NCBI GenBank assembly: GCA_002708905.1
Contig: PAPM01000020.1
Location: forward strand, 98,811 to 162,810
Reading direction: 5' to 3'
From: Pseudomonadales bacterium
GTDB lineage: Bacteria; Pseudomonadota; Gammaproteobacteria; Pseudomonadales; Ketobacteraceae
Length of the DNA stretch: 64,000 nucleotides
Shown here: piece after piece, positions 45,744 through 55,186 of the stretch
Position numbering within the stretch: the first letter of the stretch is position 1
Layout of the letters: every line of letters starts with the position of its first letter
The notes under the pieces: generated by a model
Database searches by the model: none
What the model saw: the letters and a program-made list of their open reading frames with translations, nothing else
What the model was told of the DNA's origin: nothing
Program-made: the position numbers and the translations under genes

Positions 45744-46952
45744 ATGAAATATCTTTTTAGAATAAAGCTTGCAGTAATTTCGATAGTGCTCGCACTGTTG
45801 TCCGGCTGTTCAGTCGGTGTTTACGATGGACTACGCATCAACAATACAGCTTCCACCATTAACCCTTGGGGATATGTCACTTCAGCGCCGACCAGGGCGT
45901 CGAAGATGCGTGTGCAGGCCCGCAATCCTGCGACCGGAAGCTGGGTGACCATTAAGGATAACGTGTCCATCAGCGCCAATGTTGGTTGGACCACCGCCGA
46001 TGGCACGCAACTCTACAACTGGAACGCGGGTAACATTGTGATTCCCGGCGCCTATTGGACGGCGGGAACCGGTGGCTATTTTGCCCGTATCCGTACCCAG
46101 TGGACCACCAACGGCAGCAGCTGGACCAACACGTTGGTATCCCGCAAAGATGCCATTGAGTGCTTCACTGAAAACTTCAATGGAGAAGGAAATACCATTT
46201 CTTACATGGCTGGAAACTGTTTCTCCCATCGCGGTGAAGCTTACGTTTACACCAGCAACTATCGGGAAGGGCCCGCTACCTGCCCGGCTCCCTCAGCAGC
46301 GCTCGCCAAAACCAATGGTCACTATATGGTGAACCAGATTCCAAGCTGTGCCCGCACCATTGTCAGCAACCATATGCGGGAAAAGATTGATGAAAACAAC
46401 ATACTGTTGCATTACGAAATCAATCACAACACCTCCACTGCTGAGTCCAAGAACGCGCTGCCCAACGATGCCGGTGGCACCTGTAGCCGTCAGCCGGGGT
46501 CCGATGGAACCTGTGAGTTGGGAGGCTTCTTTGGTGGACATGAGCGCTATATCCGTCGCATGGAACGCCACGTAATGGTGTATGACTATCCCTGGATGCC
46601 CGAAGGAAAAATCCCGGCGTGGAACGGAAGCACCTGGATTCCAACCCAGTTCCAGAATGCTGAAGTCTCTCCGGACGGTAGCTGCAATAGCTGGACCTGT
46701 GACGGATGGCGTTCTGACCCGATTACAGACTCCACACCCAATGCGGTTAAGCCGAATTCTGTACTGCCCGGTAACGTTTGTGCCTATGCCACCACCGCAC
46801 AAGTTGCCAGCGCTTCCAACGGTTGGCATGGAAATGGTCATGTTTTGACGGGCGGTCACTTCGGAACCTTTGATTCACCCGCTAACCCACTGTTCTTCCT
46901 CTGGCACAACGCCATCAATGATGTTTGGGTTGATTACCGTAATTGCCCCTAG
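45744..46952 (+). CDS. Lipoprotein with tyrosinase-like copper domain
   Basis: A 402-residue protein. The lipobox LLSGC puts the lipidated Cys at 22, so it is membrane-anchored and periplasmic or surface-exposed. Residues about 25-135 form a beta-rich segment. The rest resembles the tyrosinase/type 3 copper fold: possible CuA ligands His223/228 and His266 in GGHERYIRRMERH, and CuB His362 and His366 in WHGNGH with His388 in NPLFFLWHNAINDVW. That last motif aligns with the family PxFxxHHxxxDxxW, with the first His replaced by Trp. Many Cys (11) suggest disulphides. Function could be oxidation of phenols or another oxygen-dependent step; copper binding is inferred only. A small partner gene follows. 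Confidence 0.65.
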   Translation: MKYLFRIKLAVISIVLALLSGCSVGVYDGLRINNTASTINPWGYVTSAPTRASKMRVQARNPATGSWVTIKDNVSISANVGWTTADGTQLYNWNAGNIVIPGAYWTAGTGGYFARIRTQWTTNGSSWTNTLVSRKDAIECFTENFNGEGNTISYMAGNCFSHRGEAYVYTSNYREGPATCPAPSAALAKTNGHYMVNQIPSCARTIVSNHMREKIDENNILLHYEINHNTSTAESKNALPNDAGGTCSRQPGSDGTCELGGFFGGHERYIRRMERHVMVYDYPWMPEGKIPAWNGSTWIPTQFQNAEVSPDGSCNSWTCDGWRSDPITDSTPNAVKPNSVLPGNVCAYATTAQVASASNGWHGNGHVLTGGHFGTFDSPANPLFFLWHNAINDVWVDYRNCP

Positions 46953-46980
46953 GCATTGAACTTAGATAGCCTCGAAGCTC

Positions 46981-47002
46981 AGAGAGCGCCCCGGCGCTCT
47001 CT
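46981..47002. terminator. Perfect 10-bp hairpin between tyrosinase-like gene and its partner
   Basis: AGAGAGCGCC and its complement are separated by 2 nt. No T-run follows; AAAAAA appears 8 bp later. It probably reduces read-through and stabilises the upstream message, giving unequal amounts of the two proteins. Confidence 0.6.
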
Positions 47003-47043
47003 GATTCCCAAAAAACAGGAATACAAAGGAAGGGATACTGATC

Positions 47044-47718
47044 ATGAAGAAATCTATTTCAATCGCTTTGGCAGGATTGGCCGTGATAGGCGGCGCCGTT
47101 GTGTACGCGCTCTATCCGTCACCCACTGACGAAAAGCTGACATCCAATGCCGAGTTAGAGCAAAACCCTTATATGGTTTTTCTCGATGAGGACCAGAAAG
47201 AAGACGTCAGGAAACGTTATGCCGAGGCCAGGGAAGACGCTTCGGCCGCCGTTGACAATCAACTGCCGCAAGCAGAGTTTGCCGCCACCGAAGACGTTCC
47301 CAAAATGTCGCCTGAGCTGAAGAGCTACATCGCGAATGCGCAGCCGGAGAAAATCATGGAGTTTTTTGCGCAGGCACGTAAAGAGCGTGCCGAAAAAATC
47401 CAGGCAATCATGGATGATGAAGGCGAGGATCAGGAATGGAAAGAGGAAATGCTGCAATACTTCACGCTTTCTGAAACACTGGTGCCGCAAATGAAAGGCA
47501 TTACATTGTTGAATGCTGACTGTCGTGAAAGTATCTGTGCGCTGCAGGTGGACTATGGTCAGTACATAAAAAACTACAAAGAAATCGAACCCTATATGTC
47601 GAATATCGGCAATCTAATAGGTCTGGATGCCTGGGTGCATCATGATGCCATGCCTCACGGCGGTGTCATCTACTTTGCGAAGGAAAATACGGCGTTGCCG
47701 GAACTGCAAAAGATCTAG
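47044..47718 (+). CDS. Membrane-anchored protein of unknown function
   Basis: A 224-residue protein with an N-terminal hydrophobic anchor (SIALAGLAVIGGAVVYALY, residues 5-23) and an acidic, mostly helical extracytoplasmic region (about 30-150). A small C-terminal domain holds two Cys six apart in NADCRESICALQVDYG, likely a disulphide. No family recognised. It lies 91 bp after the tyrosinase-like lipoprotein gene on the same strand, with AAGGGA before the ATG. A chaperone or copper-loading partner, as tyrosinases have caddie proteins, is possible but not shown by similarity. Confidence 0.7.
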   Translation: MKKSISIALAGLAVIGGAVVYALYPSPTDEKLTSNAELEQNPYMVFLDEDQKEDVRKRYAEAREDASAAVDNQLPQAEFAATEDVPKMSPELKSYIANAQPEKIMEFFAQARKERAEKIQAIMDDEGEDQEWKEEMLQYFTLSETLVPQMKGITLLNADCRESICALQVDYGQYIKNYKEIEPYMSNIGNLIGLDAWVHHDAMPHGGVIYFAKENTALPELQKI

Positions 47719-47794
47719 TTATGTCGGAACAGCGCCGGAACCCTCAGCGCTCAGAATGTGCTGCTGTAATCCTGGCGCGCTCCGCTTGGTGCTC

Positions 47795-48475
47795 TTAGAT
47801 GCTGTTATCCAACTCATCTTTGCTCAGGTCGGTATGAACCCAGCGACTGCGTAACTGTTCCAGTTTGTTGCTGTGGCAGATGATGACCACCTCATCACCG
47901 GTTTTGAGCTGGGTATTGTCCTCCGCCAGGATGAATTTGTCGCCTCGATACAGGAACATCAGTCGACAACCTTCGGGCAGCTTGAGTTCTTTGACCGTGA
48001 CCGTTTCATGATCTTCCACCACGAATGAAAACAGGGCGGCATCGTTTTTCACCATGGCGGAGATCGAAAGCGACTTTTCCCCCTGCACCATGGCAGCCAG
48101 ATAGCGGCTAATGGTGCGACTGGGAATGATGGTGTTTTCCAACCCAAGTTCTATGCAGATATGTTCGAACTCGGGGTCGTCGATGCGGGTGACCACTTGT
48201 GCGAAGCCCAGGGAACGACCCACCAGGCTGGAAATAATATTGGTCTGGTCATTATCCGTAACGCAGAACAAGTAGTCGCTGTTTCCCGGATCGGCTTCCT
48301 GCAGAATGGCCGGTTTACTGCCGTCGCCATGGATCACTCCGCAACCGATGGATTCCATGAGTTCCTGAATGATGTGCTCATTGCGTTCAATCACCACCAC
48401 ATCGTGGCCCCGTTGTAACAACAGGCGGGCAGTGTGAAAGGTGAGGCTGGATGCACCGACAAAAACGATTCGCAT
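47795..48475 (-). CDS. TrkA/KtrA-like potassium uptake regulator
   Basis: A 226-residue, single-unit RCK protein. Residues 1-120 form a Rossmann NAD-binding domain (MRIVFVGASSLTFHTARLL, GDGSKPAILQEA, VTDNDQTNI), followed by TrkA-C. The first loop GASSLTFH departs from the usual GxGxxG, so nucleotide binding may be weakened. Full TrkA has two such units (about 458 residues); this half-size form assembles as a KtrA-like ring. It gates the TrkH-type channel encoded 30 bp upstream in the same operon. Confidence 0.88.
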   Translation of the reverse strand: MRIVFVGASSLTFHTARLLLQRGHDVVVIERNEHIIQELMESIGCGVIHGDGSKPAILQEADPGNSDYLFCVTDNDQTNIISSLVGRSLGFAQVVTRIDDPEFEHICIELGLENTIIPSRTISRYLAAMVQGEKSLSISAMVKNDAALFSFVVEDHETVTVKELKLPEGCRLMFLYRGDKFILAEDNTQLKTGDEVVIICHSNKLEQLRSRWVHTDLSKDELDNSI

Positions 48476-48505
48476 AGGGTCTCCGCTTAGTGTTTGGGAC
48501 TCCGT

Positions 48506-49969
48506 CTAGTGTTCGTGATTGCGGTGGCCGAACCAGGCGCGGGGATAGAACAGGTAAAGCAATGCCAGCACTTCCACCCGGCCCGCAATCATATCCACAC
48601 ACAATACCCCTTTCAGAAGCAGAGGCAAATCCGTACTGGTGATGCCACTGGATAATCCCACGGTGGCGACGGCGGAGACCACCTCATAGAGGGAGTCCAC
48701 CGGGTTATAATCGTACATCAGGAACAGCAACCAGCTGATCAAGGTCAAGCCCACAAACAATGTTCCGGTTAGCATGGCCAGTTGCACCTGGTCCTGGGTT
48801 AACAATCGGCCCTGGATACGAGGTTCAATCACGGCGTGCGGTGCCGCAGATGCCCGGCGGAAGTAAGTGACTAACACTTGTACCACAACCATAAGGCGAA
48901 AGGTTTTGAAGCCGCCGGCGGTAGAACCCAGGCAGCCGCCCAGAAACATGGCTGCAATCAATATCAGCCTATAATCGTTACTCATTTGGCTGGCTTCCAT
49001 GCTGGAAAAACCGGTGGTACTGAGCGCAGAAGTCCCCATCAGGATGGCGTTTCTCAATGCATCTTCCGGACTGGTGCCGTTGCCCCAGCCGACCAGTGTG
49101 AGCAGACCGCAAGTTAATAAAGCCAAACCGATAAAAAATTTCAGTTCCTGATTGTGGAGCACCTGATGCCACGCTCCCCGTGACAGCTGCAGATAAATCG
49201 CAAAGGAAAGTGCGCCAGCCAGGCCACACAGCATAACCCCCAGTTGCGCAATAAAAGGCAGGGTTTCCACACTGGTTCCCAGAGTTGAGAATCCCCCGGT
49301 TGATATGGCGGCAAAGCCGTGCAGCAGGCCATCGTAAAAGTCACCCAGAGCAACCCAGCATACGGCAATCGCGATCAGTGTGATGACCAGGTACAGATTT
49401 AATACCTTGCGCGCATACACGCGGGTGGCGGACACGATGCCTTGACCCTCCGGAATATCCAGTAATTGATAAACGGCGAGGGAGCGTTGCATCAGGAATG
49501 TCACAGAAAACACCACGATGCCCAATCCGCCATACCACTGCATCCAGGAACGGGTAAACAGCAGGGTTTTGTCGGTTGATTCCGGTTGTGCCACGGTGGT
49601 CAAGCCGGTGGTGGTGATGGCCGAGGTGGTTTCCAGTATCAGGTCGGCAAAGCTCATGGATGCCGGCCAGAGGGCAATACTCATTAACACCGGTGTCACC
49701 AGGAAGGTCGTGGAGGTTAAGACGAACCCCTCGCTGACGAACACCCGGTGGGGCTCAGGCAGACGCCAGGTTAAGAGGGCAAAGGCGAGCAGCAATGCCA
49801 TGACGCCGAAAAACCAGGGAAGATAGCGGTACTCGGCAAAAACAAGCGCCGCCAGAACCGAAGGTAAGCACAGCAACGCCAGTATTACGGCCAGGCGGCT
49901 GCCCAGGTGCCCCAGTGCGGACCAACGCACTGCATAGATAAGAGACTTGAAACCTTCTGTTCCATTCAT
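48506..49969 (-). CDS. TrkH/KtrB-family potassium transporter
   Basis: A 487-residue inner-membrane potassium channel-like transporter with four repeated membrane-pore-membrane units. Selectivity-filter Gly residues lie in SAITTTGLTTV, FAAISTGGFSTLG, TSALSTTGFSSM and SAVATVGLSSGITS. It works with the RCK subunit encoded just downstream. It takes up potassium, driven by membrane potential or protons/sodium. Confidence 0.93.
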   Translation of the reverse strand: MNGTEGFKSLIYAVRWSALGHLGSRLAVILALLCLPSVLAALVFAEYRYLPWFFGVMALLLAFALLTWRLPEPHRVFVSEGFVLTSTTFLVTPVLMSIALWPASMSFADLILETTSAITTTGLTTVAQPESTDKTLLFTRSWMQWYGGLGIVVFSVTFLMQRSLAVYQLLDIPEGQGIVSATRVYARKVLNLYLVITLIAIAVCWVALGDFYDGLLHGFAAISTGGFSTLGTSVETLPFIAQLGVMLCGLAGALSFAIYLQLSRGAWHQVLHNQELKFFIGLALLTCGLLTLVGWGNGTSPEDALRNAILMGTSALSTTGFSSMEASQMSNDYRLILIAAMFLGGCLGSTAGGFKTFRLMVVVQVLVTYFRRASAAPHAVIEPRIQGRLLTQDQVQLAMLTGTLFVGLTLISWLLFLMYDYNPVDSLYEVVSAVATVGLSSGITSTDLPLLLKGVLCVDMIAGRVEVLALLYLFYPRAWFGHRNHEH

Positions 49970-50053
49970 GCAGGAAACTCATACCGGGAAACGGATAACA
50001 CCGCCAACAGTTTAGCGGGATTGGAAGAATCGGAATAGAAGAGCAGGAAGAGA

Positions 50054-50098
50054 TTCGTTGGCCCGCAGGGCTTTCACAGGACCCCGCAGGCCAACGAA
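50054..50098 (-). terminator. Terminator hairpin after the acyl-CoA dehydrogenase pair
   Basis: Perfect 10-bp arms 50054-50063 and 50089-50098 (TTCGTTGGCC and its complement) lie just past the minus-strand stop at 50109. The enclosed 25 nt carry GGG and CCC runs that can extend the stem. A pyrimidine-rich tract follows on the minus strand. Confidence 0.6.
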
Positions 50099-50108
50099 GT
50101 AAGGCAGC

Positions 50109-51311
50109 TTATTTCAGCTCCGCAGAAGACAGATTCAACAACCGGCGTGCGACGATCAACTGTTGAATTTGTTGCGTGCCTTCAAAGATATCCAGAATCT
50201 TGGAATCCCGGGACCATTTCTCCAACAGCTCATCCTCGCCATAACCAAGACCGGAACAGAGTTCCACACACTTCAGCGTGATGGCGTTACAGGCGCGTCC
50301 CGCTTTGGCTTTCGCCATGGAGGCTTCCATGGAGTTGGGTTTGCCGTTGTCTGCCATCCAGGCAGCCTGCAAGGTTAACAGGCGGGCGGCTTCCCAATCT
50401 GCTTCCATACGGTAAATCTCGGCTTCTGCAGAAGCCACAGAATTGATGGGAGCAGAGTAATCCAGTTGGGTATAGTCCTTCAGCAGTTCCTTGGTGCGAT
50501 CCAGGGCCGCTTTGGCCACACCCACCGCCATGGCTGCGACCAGCGGGCGGGTGTTGTCAAAGGTCTGCATGACCCCACCGAAGCCTTTCTTGGTATCGAT
50601 TTCCGGGTTACCCAACAGGTTGCTCTTATGCACCCGGCAATCGGTAAAAGAGATGGCGGCTGTATCGGAGGCTTTAATCCCCAATTTATGTTCCAGGCGG
50701 GTCACCTCCATTCCCGGCGTGCCCCGTTCCACTGCGAAAGACTTAATGGCGGCGCGTCCAGCCGCCTTATCCAGGGTTGCCCACACCACGATAATATCGG
50801 CACGGGAGCCGGCGGTGACGTAGATCTTTTCGCCGTTCAACACATAGTAATCTCCGTCCTGCTTGGCGGTGGTGCTGATGTTGGCCGAATCGGAGCCGGT
50901 GCCCGGCTCAGTGATGGCCATCGCCGCCCACTTCCCCTGGAAACGCTTGGACTGTTCCTCGTTGGCCACGGCACCGATTGCGGCGTTGCCCAGACCCTGG
51001 CGGGGCAGGGTTAACAATAATCCCACGTCTCCCCAGCAGAAGCCCTGAATGCCAACGCAGGCGGCCATGTTGGCGCCGTTACGCACGCCTGCGTTCTCTT
51101 CTTTTTTCTGCTTCGACTGATCGGCGCCCACTCCGGCACCGCCTTCACCGTCGTTCATGCCGTCCAGCATGGAGGCCACCAGATCCAGCTCCTTGGGATA
51201 GTCGTGCTCCGCCAGATCATATTTACGGGAGATAGGCCGCAGCATTTCCACCGACAGGTTGGTCGCCATGTCACCCAATACTTTTAACTTTTTTGGAAGT
51301 TCCAGATACAT
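50109..51311 (-). CDS. Acyl-CoA dehydrogenase, FAD-dependent
   Basis: A 400-residue ACAD. Signatures are the FAD/substrate block AAMAITEPGTGSDSANISTTA, KIYVTAGSRADIIVVWAT, and the C-terminal signature around LSSGLGYGEDELLEKWSRDSKILDIFEGTQQIQ in part, where DIFEGTxQI is typical. It introduces a trans-2 double bond into acyl-CoA and passes electrons to ETF. It follows a second ACAD gene by 26 bp; pairs like this often form a heteromeric enzyme for long, branched or steroid side chains. AAGGTG precedes the ATG. Confidence 0.92.
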   Translation of the reverse strand: MYLELPKKLKVLGDMATNLSVEMLRPISRKYDLAEHDYPKELDLVASMLDGMNDGEGGAGVGADQSKQKKEENAGVRNGANMAACVGIQGFCWGDVGLLLTLPRQGLGNAAIGAVANEEQSKRFQGKWAAMAITEPGTGSDSANISTTAKQDGDYYVLNGEKIYVTAGSRADIIVVWATLDKAAGRAAIKSFAVERGTPGMEVTRLEHKLGIKASDTAAISFTDCRVHKSNLLGNPEIDTKKGFGGVMQTFDNTRPLVAAMAVGVAKAALDRTKELLKDYTQLDYSAPINSVASAEAEIYRMEADWEAARLLTLQAAWMADNGKPNSMEASMAKAKAGRACNAITLKCVELCSGLGYGEDELLEKWSRDSKILDIFEGTQQIQQLIVARRLLNLSSAELK

Positions 51312-51337
51312 AATCAGTTCACCTTGATGCTATTCGA

Positions 51338-52645
51338 TTAAAGATGCAGACCACCGTCCATCACGGCAATCGCGCGCAGGTCGCGATACCAGAGCTCGAC
51401 GGGGTGCTCCTTGGTGAATCCGTGGCCGCCCAATAACTGGACGCCGTTGGTGCCGATCTCCATGGCCTTGTCGGCACAGATGACTCGTGCCAGGTAGGCT
51501 TCCCGGGCGAAGGGCTTGCCCCTTTCAGCCAGCGCGACGGCGCGCTGGGTCATCAGGCGCATGGCATTCAGTTCAATGCCGATATTGGCGATCATGAAGG
51601 CAACTGATTGACGGTGGCTGATGGGCTCGCCAAACGCAACGCGCTCATTGCAGTAGGGAATCACATAGTCCAGCACGGCTTGTGCGGTTCCCAAGGCGAG
51701 GGAGCACCAGCCCAGGCGTGCCATATTGATGAAGGCCTCGTAATCGAAGGTGTCTTCCCCAAGCAAGGCATCTTTGCTCACGCTTACCTGCTCCAGAATC
51801 AGGTCCCCCATATTGGCGGCGCGCACACCCATGTTGGGCTTGAGTGCAATGGTGACTCCTTCAGTGCTGCTTTCCACCAGGAATACCCGGGGCTTGCCGT
51901 TCAGGTCGGCAGCCACCAAAAACAGCTCGGCTTTGTCGATCAACGGTACCATGGTTTTGGCGCCGTTCAGCACATAGCCCCCCGCATTTTCCTGGGCGGT
52001 TGTGCTCAACTGGTTTGCATTGAAGAGGGGGCGTTTTTCGTTTACGGCGATGGCGGCCTGGAGCAGGTTCTCGTCCAGAAACGCCGGCAGGTACTTGGAT
52101 TGCTGCGCTGCGGTGCCCCATTGGGTAAGTGCATTGGCCACACCGATACTGGATAAAATGGCCACCGCCAACCCCATGTCTCCATAGGCGAGGTCTTCGG
52201 CAATCAACATGCTGGTGACGGGAGAGCGTTCTGTGGCGGCGCCACCCAGATTCTCCGGTACAGCGAAATAGGAGAGCCCCAATTCGTTGGCCTGTGACAG
52301 CAGGTCCTCGCTCAAGGTGCATTCCACGTCACTGTTGGATGCAGCCGGGCGCAGTACCTCGGTGGCAAACGCCCGCACGCTGTCACGCATCATCTGCTGT
52401 TCTTCACTGATGGTCAGGTCGAACTGGCTTTTGGGCTGGGCCGGTGCTTCCAGCCGCTCCGGGCGCAATAACTGGGTCACGCTTTTAAACTGACGGGACG
52501 CGGCCCCCAGGGCCTGGAACCCGGTTTTGGTGCCCTGGTAGGTAAGCTTTTCGATGGTGGTGCGGAGCCCCATTTTCTCCACCAGTGAAGAACTGGCGAT
52601 GCGGCTCATGGTGGCCATGGCCAATCCGATTGGATCGCGACTCAT
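51338..52645 (-). CDS. Acyl-CoA dehydrogenase-like protein, paired
   Basis: A 435-residue ACAD-family protein with an extra N-terminal stretch of about 75 residues. The core starts at FDLTISEEQQMMRDSVRAFA. Other blocks are AALNEKRPLF-like segments, NGAKTMVPLIDKAELFLVAA, and HRQSVAFMIANIGIELNAMR, with LLGGHGFTKEHPVELWYRDLR at the C-terminus. The catalytic Glu position is not obvious, and the WYRDLRAIAV end differs from classical ACADs. It may be the non-catalytic or FAD-sharing partner of the ACAD encoded 26 bp downstream. GAGGAG lies about 6 nt before the ATG. Confidence 0.88.
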   Translation of the reverse strand: MSRDPIGLAMATMSRIASSSLVEKMGLRTTIEKLTYQGTKTGFQALGAASRQFKSVTQLLRPERLEAPAQPKSQFDLTISEEQQMMRDSVRAFATEVLRPAASNSDVECTLSEDLLSQANELGLSYFAVPENLGGAATERSPVTSMLIAEDLAYGDMGLAVAILSSIGVANALTQWGTAAQQSKYLPAFLDENLLQAAIAVNEKRPLFNANQLSTTAQENAGGYVLNGAKTMVPLIDKAELFLVAADLNGKPRVFLVESSTEGVTIALKPNMGVRAANMGDLILEQVSVSKDALLGEDTFDYEAFINMARLGWCSLALGTAQAVLDYVIPYCNERVAFGEPISHRQSVAFMIANIGIELNAMRLMTQRAVALAERGKPFAREAYLARVICADKAMEIGTNGVQLLGGHGFTKEHPVELWYRDLRAIAVMDGGLHL

Positions 52646-52779
52646 TGGCTTCTCCTCGTTTATGACCTGCTTAGTGATTCGTTGTTATCGTTAGTAGACC
52701 GATGATGCTCATATCAGATTAGTAAAACATTGGCATTTTAACGGTTCAGTAGGGGCAAATTAGTCAATCTGGAGCGCCA

Positions 52780-53622
52780 TCAGCGTGATTTCATATTTAG
52801 AATGCCCGCACCAATTATCAGAGCACTGCCGATCAGGGTGGTAATTACGATAACCTCATTCCAGAACATCCAGCCGAACAGAGCGGCGTAGATCACGGCC
52901 GCATAGGTAAAAGGGCCCACTTGGCCGGGGTTGGCCACCTGGTAGGCTTTGGTCATCAGCAACTGACCGAGGGTGCCCGCCAGGCCAATGGCCGCCAACC
53001 AGGGCAGGGTGGAGAGGGCTGGAGTCTGCCATTCCCAGATCAAGGGGATGCCGGACACCACGGTGGCCAGCAGGCCAAAGTAAAACACGATTCGATAGCC
53101 GGGCTCGGTGATGGACATCTTGCGGATGGTCACTTTCGCCACGCTGGCCATGGCGGCTGCTGCCACCCCCACCAGTGCCACCGGCTGGAACGTTTCGCTG
53201 CCCGGACGTAACACGAAAACCACTCCGACAAACCCGATCATAATGGCCCAAATGGTTTTATGGCTAATGCGTTCACCCAGCCAGATCAGTGCAATAATCG
53301 GTAGAAAAAACGGCGCAGACAGTTTCACCAGTGCCGCTTCTGCCAGCGGCAGGTGGGTAATCACATAGAAGTAGCCGTACATCGCCATGACGCCCACGAC
53401 AGAACGGACCAGGTGCAGCCCGAATTGGTCGGTTTTCAGGTTGCGCCAGCCCTGGTGGTAGATAATGGGTAGCAGAAAGAATAACCCAAACAGGTTGCGC
53501 GCGAACACCAGCATACCGTGGGAGACTTCAGGGGAGAGGTACTTTATCAAAGCGGCCATAACAGAGAGAATGAACTCTCCGGCCAAGAGAAGGAGGGCGC
53601 CCCTGCGCAAATCGTTGGACAT
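52780..53622 (-). CDS. EamA/DMT-family transporter (10 TM)
   Basis: A 280-residue inner-membrane protein made of two EamA repeats of five helices each (for example LLLLAGEFILSVMAALIKYL and FYVITHLPLAEAALVKLSAPFF). Related to RarD/RhaT-type exporters and S-adenosylmethionine-like carriers; the substrate cannot be inferred. Transcribed alone. Confidence 0.87.
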   Translation of the reverse strand: MSNDLRRGALLLLAGEFILSVMAALIKYLSPEVSHGMLVFARNLFGLFFLLPIIYHQGWRNLKTDQFGLHLVRSVVGVMAMYGYFYVITHLPLAEAALVKLSAPFFLPIIALIWLGERISHKTIWAIMIGFVGVVFVLRPGSETFQPVALVGVAAAAMASVAKVTIRKMSITEPGYRIVFYFGLLATVVSGIPLIWEWQTPALSTLPWLAAIGLAGTLGQLLMTKAYQVANPGQVGPFTYAAVIYAALFGWMFWNEVIVITTLIGSALIIGAGILNMKSR

Positions 53623-53679
53623 GTACTGGCTCTAGGGTAAAACGCCAGTATATAAAGCGAAGAGGGTGCTGTCAGGTGG

Positions 53680-54234
53680 TCAACCGAATTTTTCCACATG
53701 ATAGCGCTGGATACGGATGTCTTCGCTCCAGTAGTTGGAGGGCAGGCCGGCCTTGTTTTTGAGGTGGGTCATAAACAGATCCGGCTGGGGCAGTTGATTC
53801 CATACCTGCGGCAGGAACGTGGCCCGGTGATAGCCGTCTTCCAGAATAATGCCATCTTCACCGGGAACCAATTGCTGCAATAAATCAGCTTCATCCCGGA
53901 ACGACAGGTCGGTGGGCTCAGTGAGAACGGAGACCTGTAAGGATAATCCCGCTAGTTCATCGGCCTGCAAAGGCATAAAACGGGAGTCACGGAATGCCGC
54001 GGAGTAGGCATTGTGAACCACATCTTCCGCCAGTGGTTGGTGTGCCTGCAGACTGCCGATGCAGCCGCGCAAATTCCCGTTCGATTCCAGTGTAACGAAA
54101 CTGGCACCCGGTACCATTAACCCGGGTGGCATCGGGCCCAGCTTCTGTAGCGGGTGTCCGGTTTGCAATCCACAGCGAATGGATTGCCAGGCCAGATCAA
54201 TCAGGGTTTGTTTGTCTTGTTCGGATAAATTCAT
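53680..54234 (-). CDS. AMMECR1-domain protein (AmmeMemoRadiSam system A)
   Basis: A 184-residue AMMECR1 protein with the invariant NLRGCIGSLQAHQPL block (LRGCIG) and the C-terminal LPQVWNQLPQPDLFMTHLKNKAGLP. The function is unresolved; the family is linked in bacteria and archaea with Memo and a radical SAM enzyme. ATG at 54234 overlaps the TGA of the upstream Memo gene (TGATGA), so the two are translationally coupled. The third partner is not seen next to them. Confidence 0.92.
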   Translation of the reverse strand: MNLSEQDKQTLIDLAWQSIRCGLQTGHPLQKLGPMPPGLMVPGASFVTLESNGNLRGCIGSLQAHQPLAEDVVHNAYSAAFRDSRFMPLQADELAGLSLQVSVLTEPTDLSFRDEADLLQQLVPGEDGIILEDGYHRATFLPQVWNQLPQPDLFMTHLKNKAGLPSNYWSEDIRIQRYHVEKFG

Positions 54235-55046
54235 CAGGCTTCCCAAAACCCCCATGCACCGTACCCCACCACCCGGTCATGATCGCCGGATGTGTCGCCG
54301 GAATTACACATGGCCAGAGTCTTAACATCCATATGCCGATGACGGGCTACGTCCAATAATCCTTTTACCGGATTGCGACCGCAGGCTTGCTCAAAGCCGA
54401 TTGCATCCGCTGCCAGATGTTCTATGGCATTGCAGGTTGCGGAGTCCATCCGTTGCGCTGTGCGGTAATCATGGTAATGGCTAAGATCGGAACTGATTAC
54501 AAATAGGGTAGAGTCATCCCCCCACAAACGCTCAATCACGCGGGCGACGGTTTGGGTATCTGTGTCACCCACCACCAATGGAACCAGTTTGAAGTCTCGC
54601 AATACTTTCTGCAGAAACGGCAACTGAACTTCCAGGCTGTGTTCCTGTTCATGGGCGCGATCCAGCAAGCCAACGTTGGACAAATCCGAGATGGCTACCA
54701 ATGCAGAATGATCAATGGGTATTTCACCCAGGGGTGTTCGGAAAAAATCAGAACTGCAGAACGCGATGCCTTCAAATCCCACACGATGGGAAGGACCCAA
54801 CAAGACTACCCGGCGAATTTTATCCGCGGAAGGCAGCAATTCGTTGAACGCCTTGGCGGCGGTTAATCCGGAGTAAACATAACCGGCATGAGGAACAATA
54901 ATCGCCTTCGGTGTTTTTAAATGCTTTACGGAATCATTCTCGTTTGCAGGTGCGCCCGATAAGTATTTATCAATATCATTATCCAAAACCTGGGGGTTAT
55001 CGGGATAAAATAAACCGGCCACCGCTGGTTCGCGTACTGTTCTCAT
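54234..55046 (-). CDS. Memo-like protein (AmmeMemoRadiSam system B)
   Basis: A 270-residue Memo/MEMO1 homologue of the dioxygenase-like fold. It has REPAVAGLFYP near the start, the metal-site His in IVPHAGYVYSG, LLGPSHRVGF, SSDLSHYHDYR (paired His) and GDTSGDHDRVVGYGAWGF at the end. Human MEMO1 binds iron or copper and affects redox signalling. It is the first gene of the pair with AMMECR1. The next gene upstream is divergent (fieF), so no radical SAM gene belongs to this operon. Confidence 0.93.
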   Translation of the reverse strand: MRTVREPAVAGLFYPDNPQVLDNDIDKYLSGAPANENDSVKHLKTPKAIIVPHAGYVYSGLTAAKAFNELLPSADKIRRVVLLGPSHRVGFEGIAFCSSDFFRTPLGEIPIDHSALVAISDLSNVGLLDRAHEQEHSLEVQLPFLQKVLRDFKLVPLVVGDTDTQTVARVIERLWGDDSTLFVISSDLSHYHDYRTAQRMDSATCNAIEHLAADAIGFEQACGRNPVKGLLDVARHRHMDVKTLAMCNSGDTSGDHDRVVGYGAWGFWEA

Positions 55047-55186
55047 AATCTCCGCCTTGTATTTTGTTCAGGCTCAGTGCTTCTTGCTTTATAATGGGGG
55101 TTGGATTTGATTTTTCAATCAAGCAGAATCCCACCACCTTTGTACTTTGATTGCATTTCAAAGCGGACGTTTTAGACAGAATTGTT

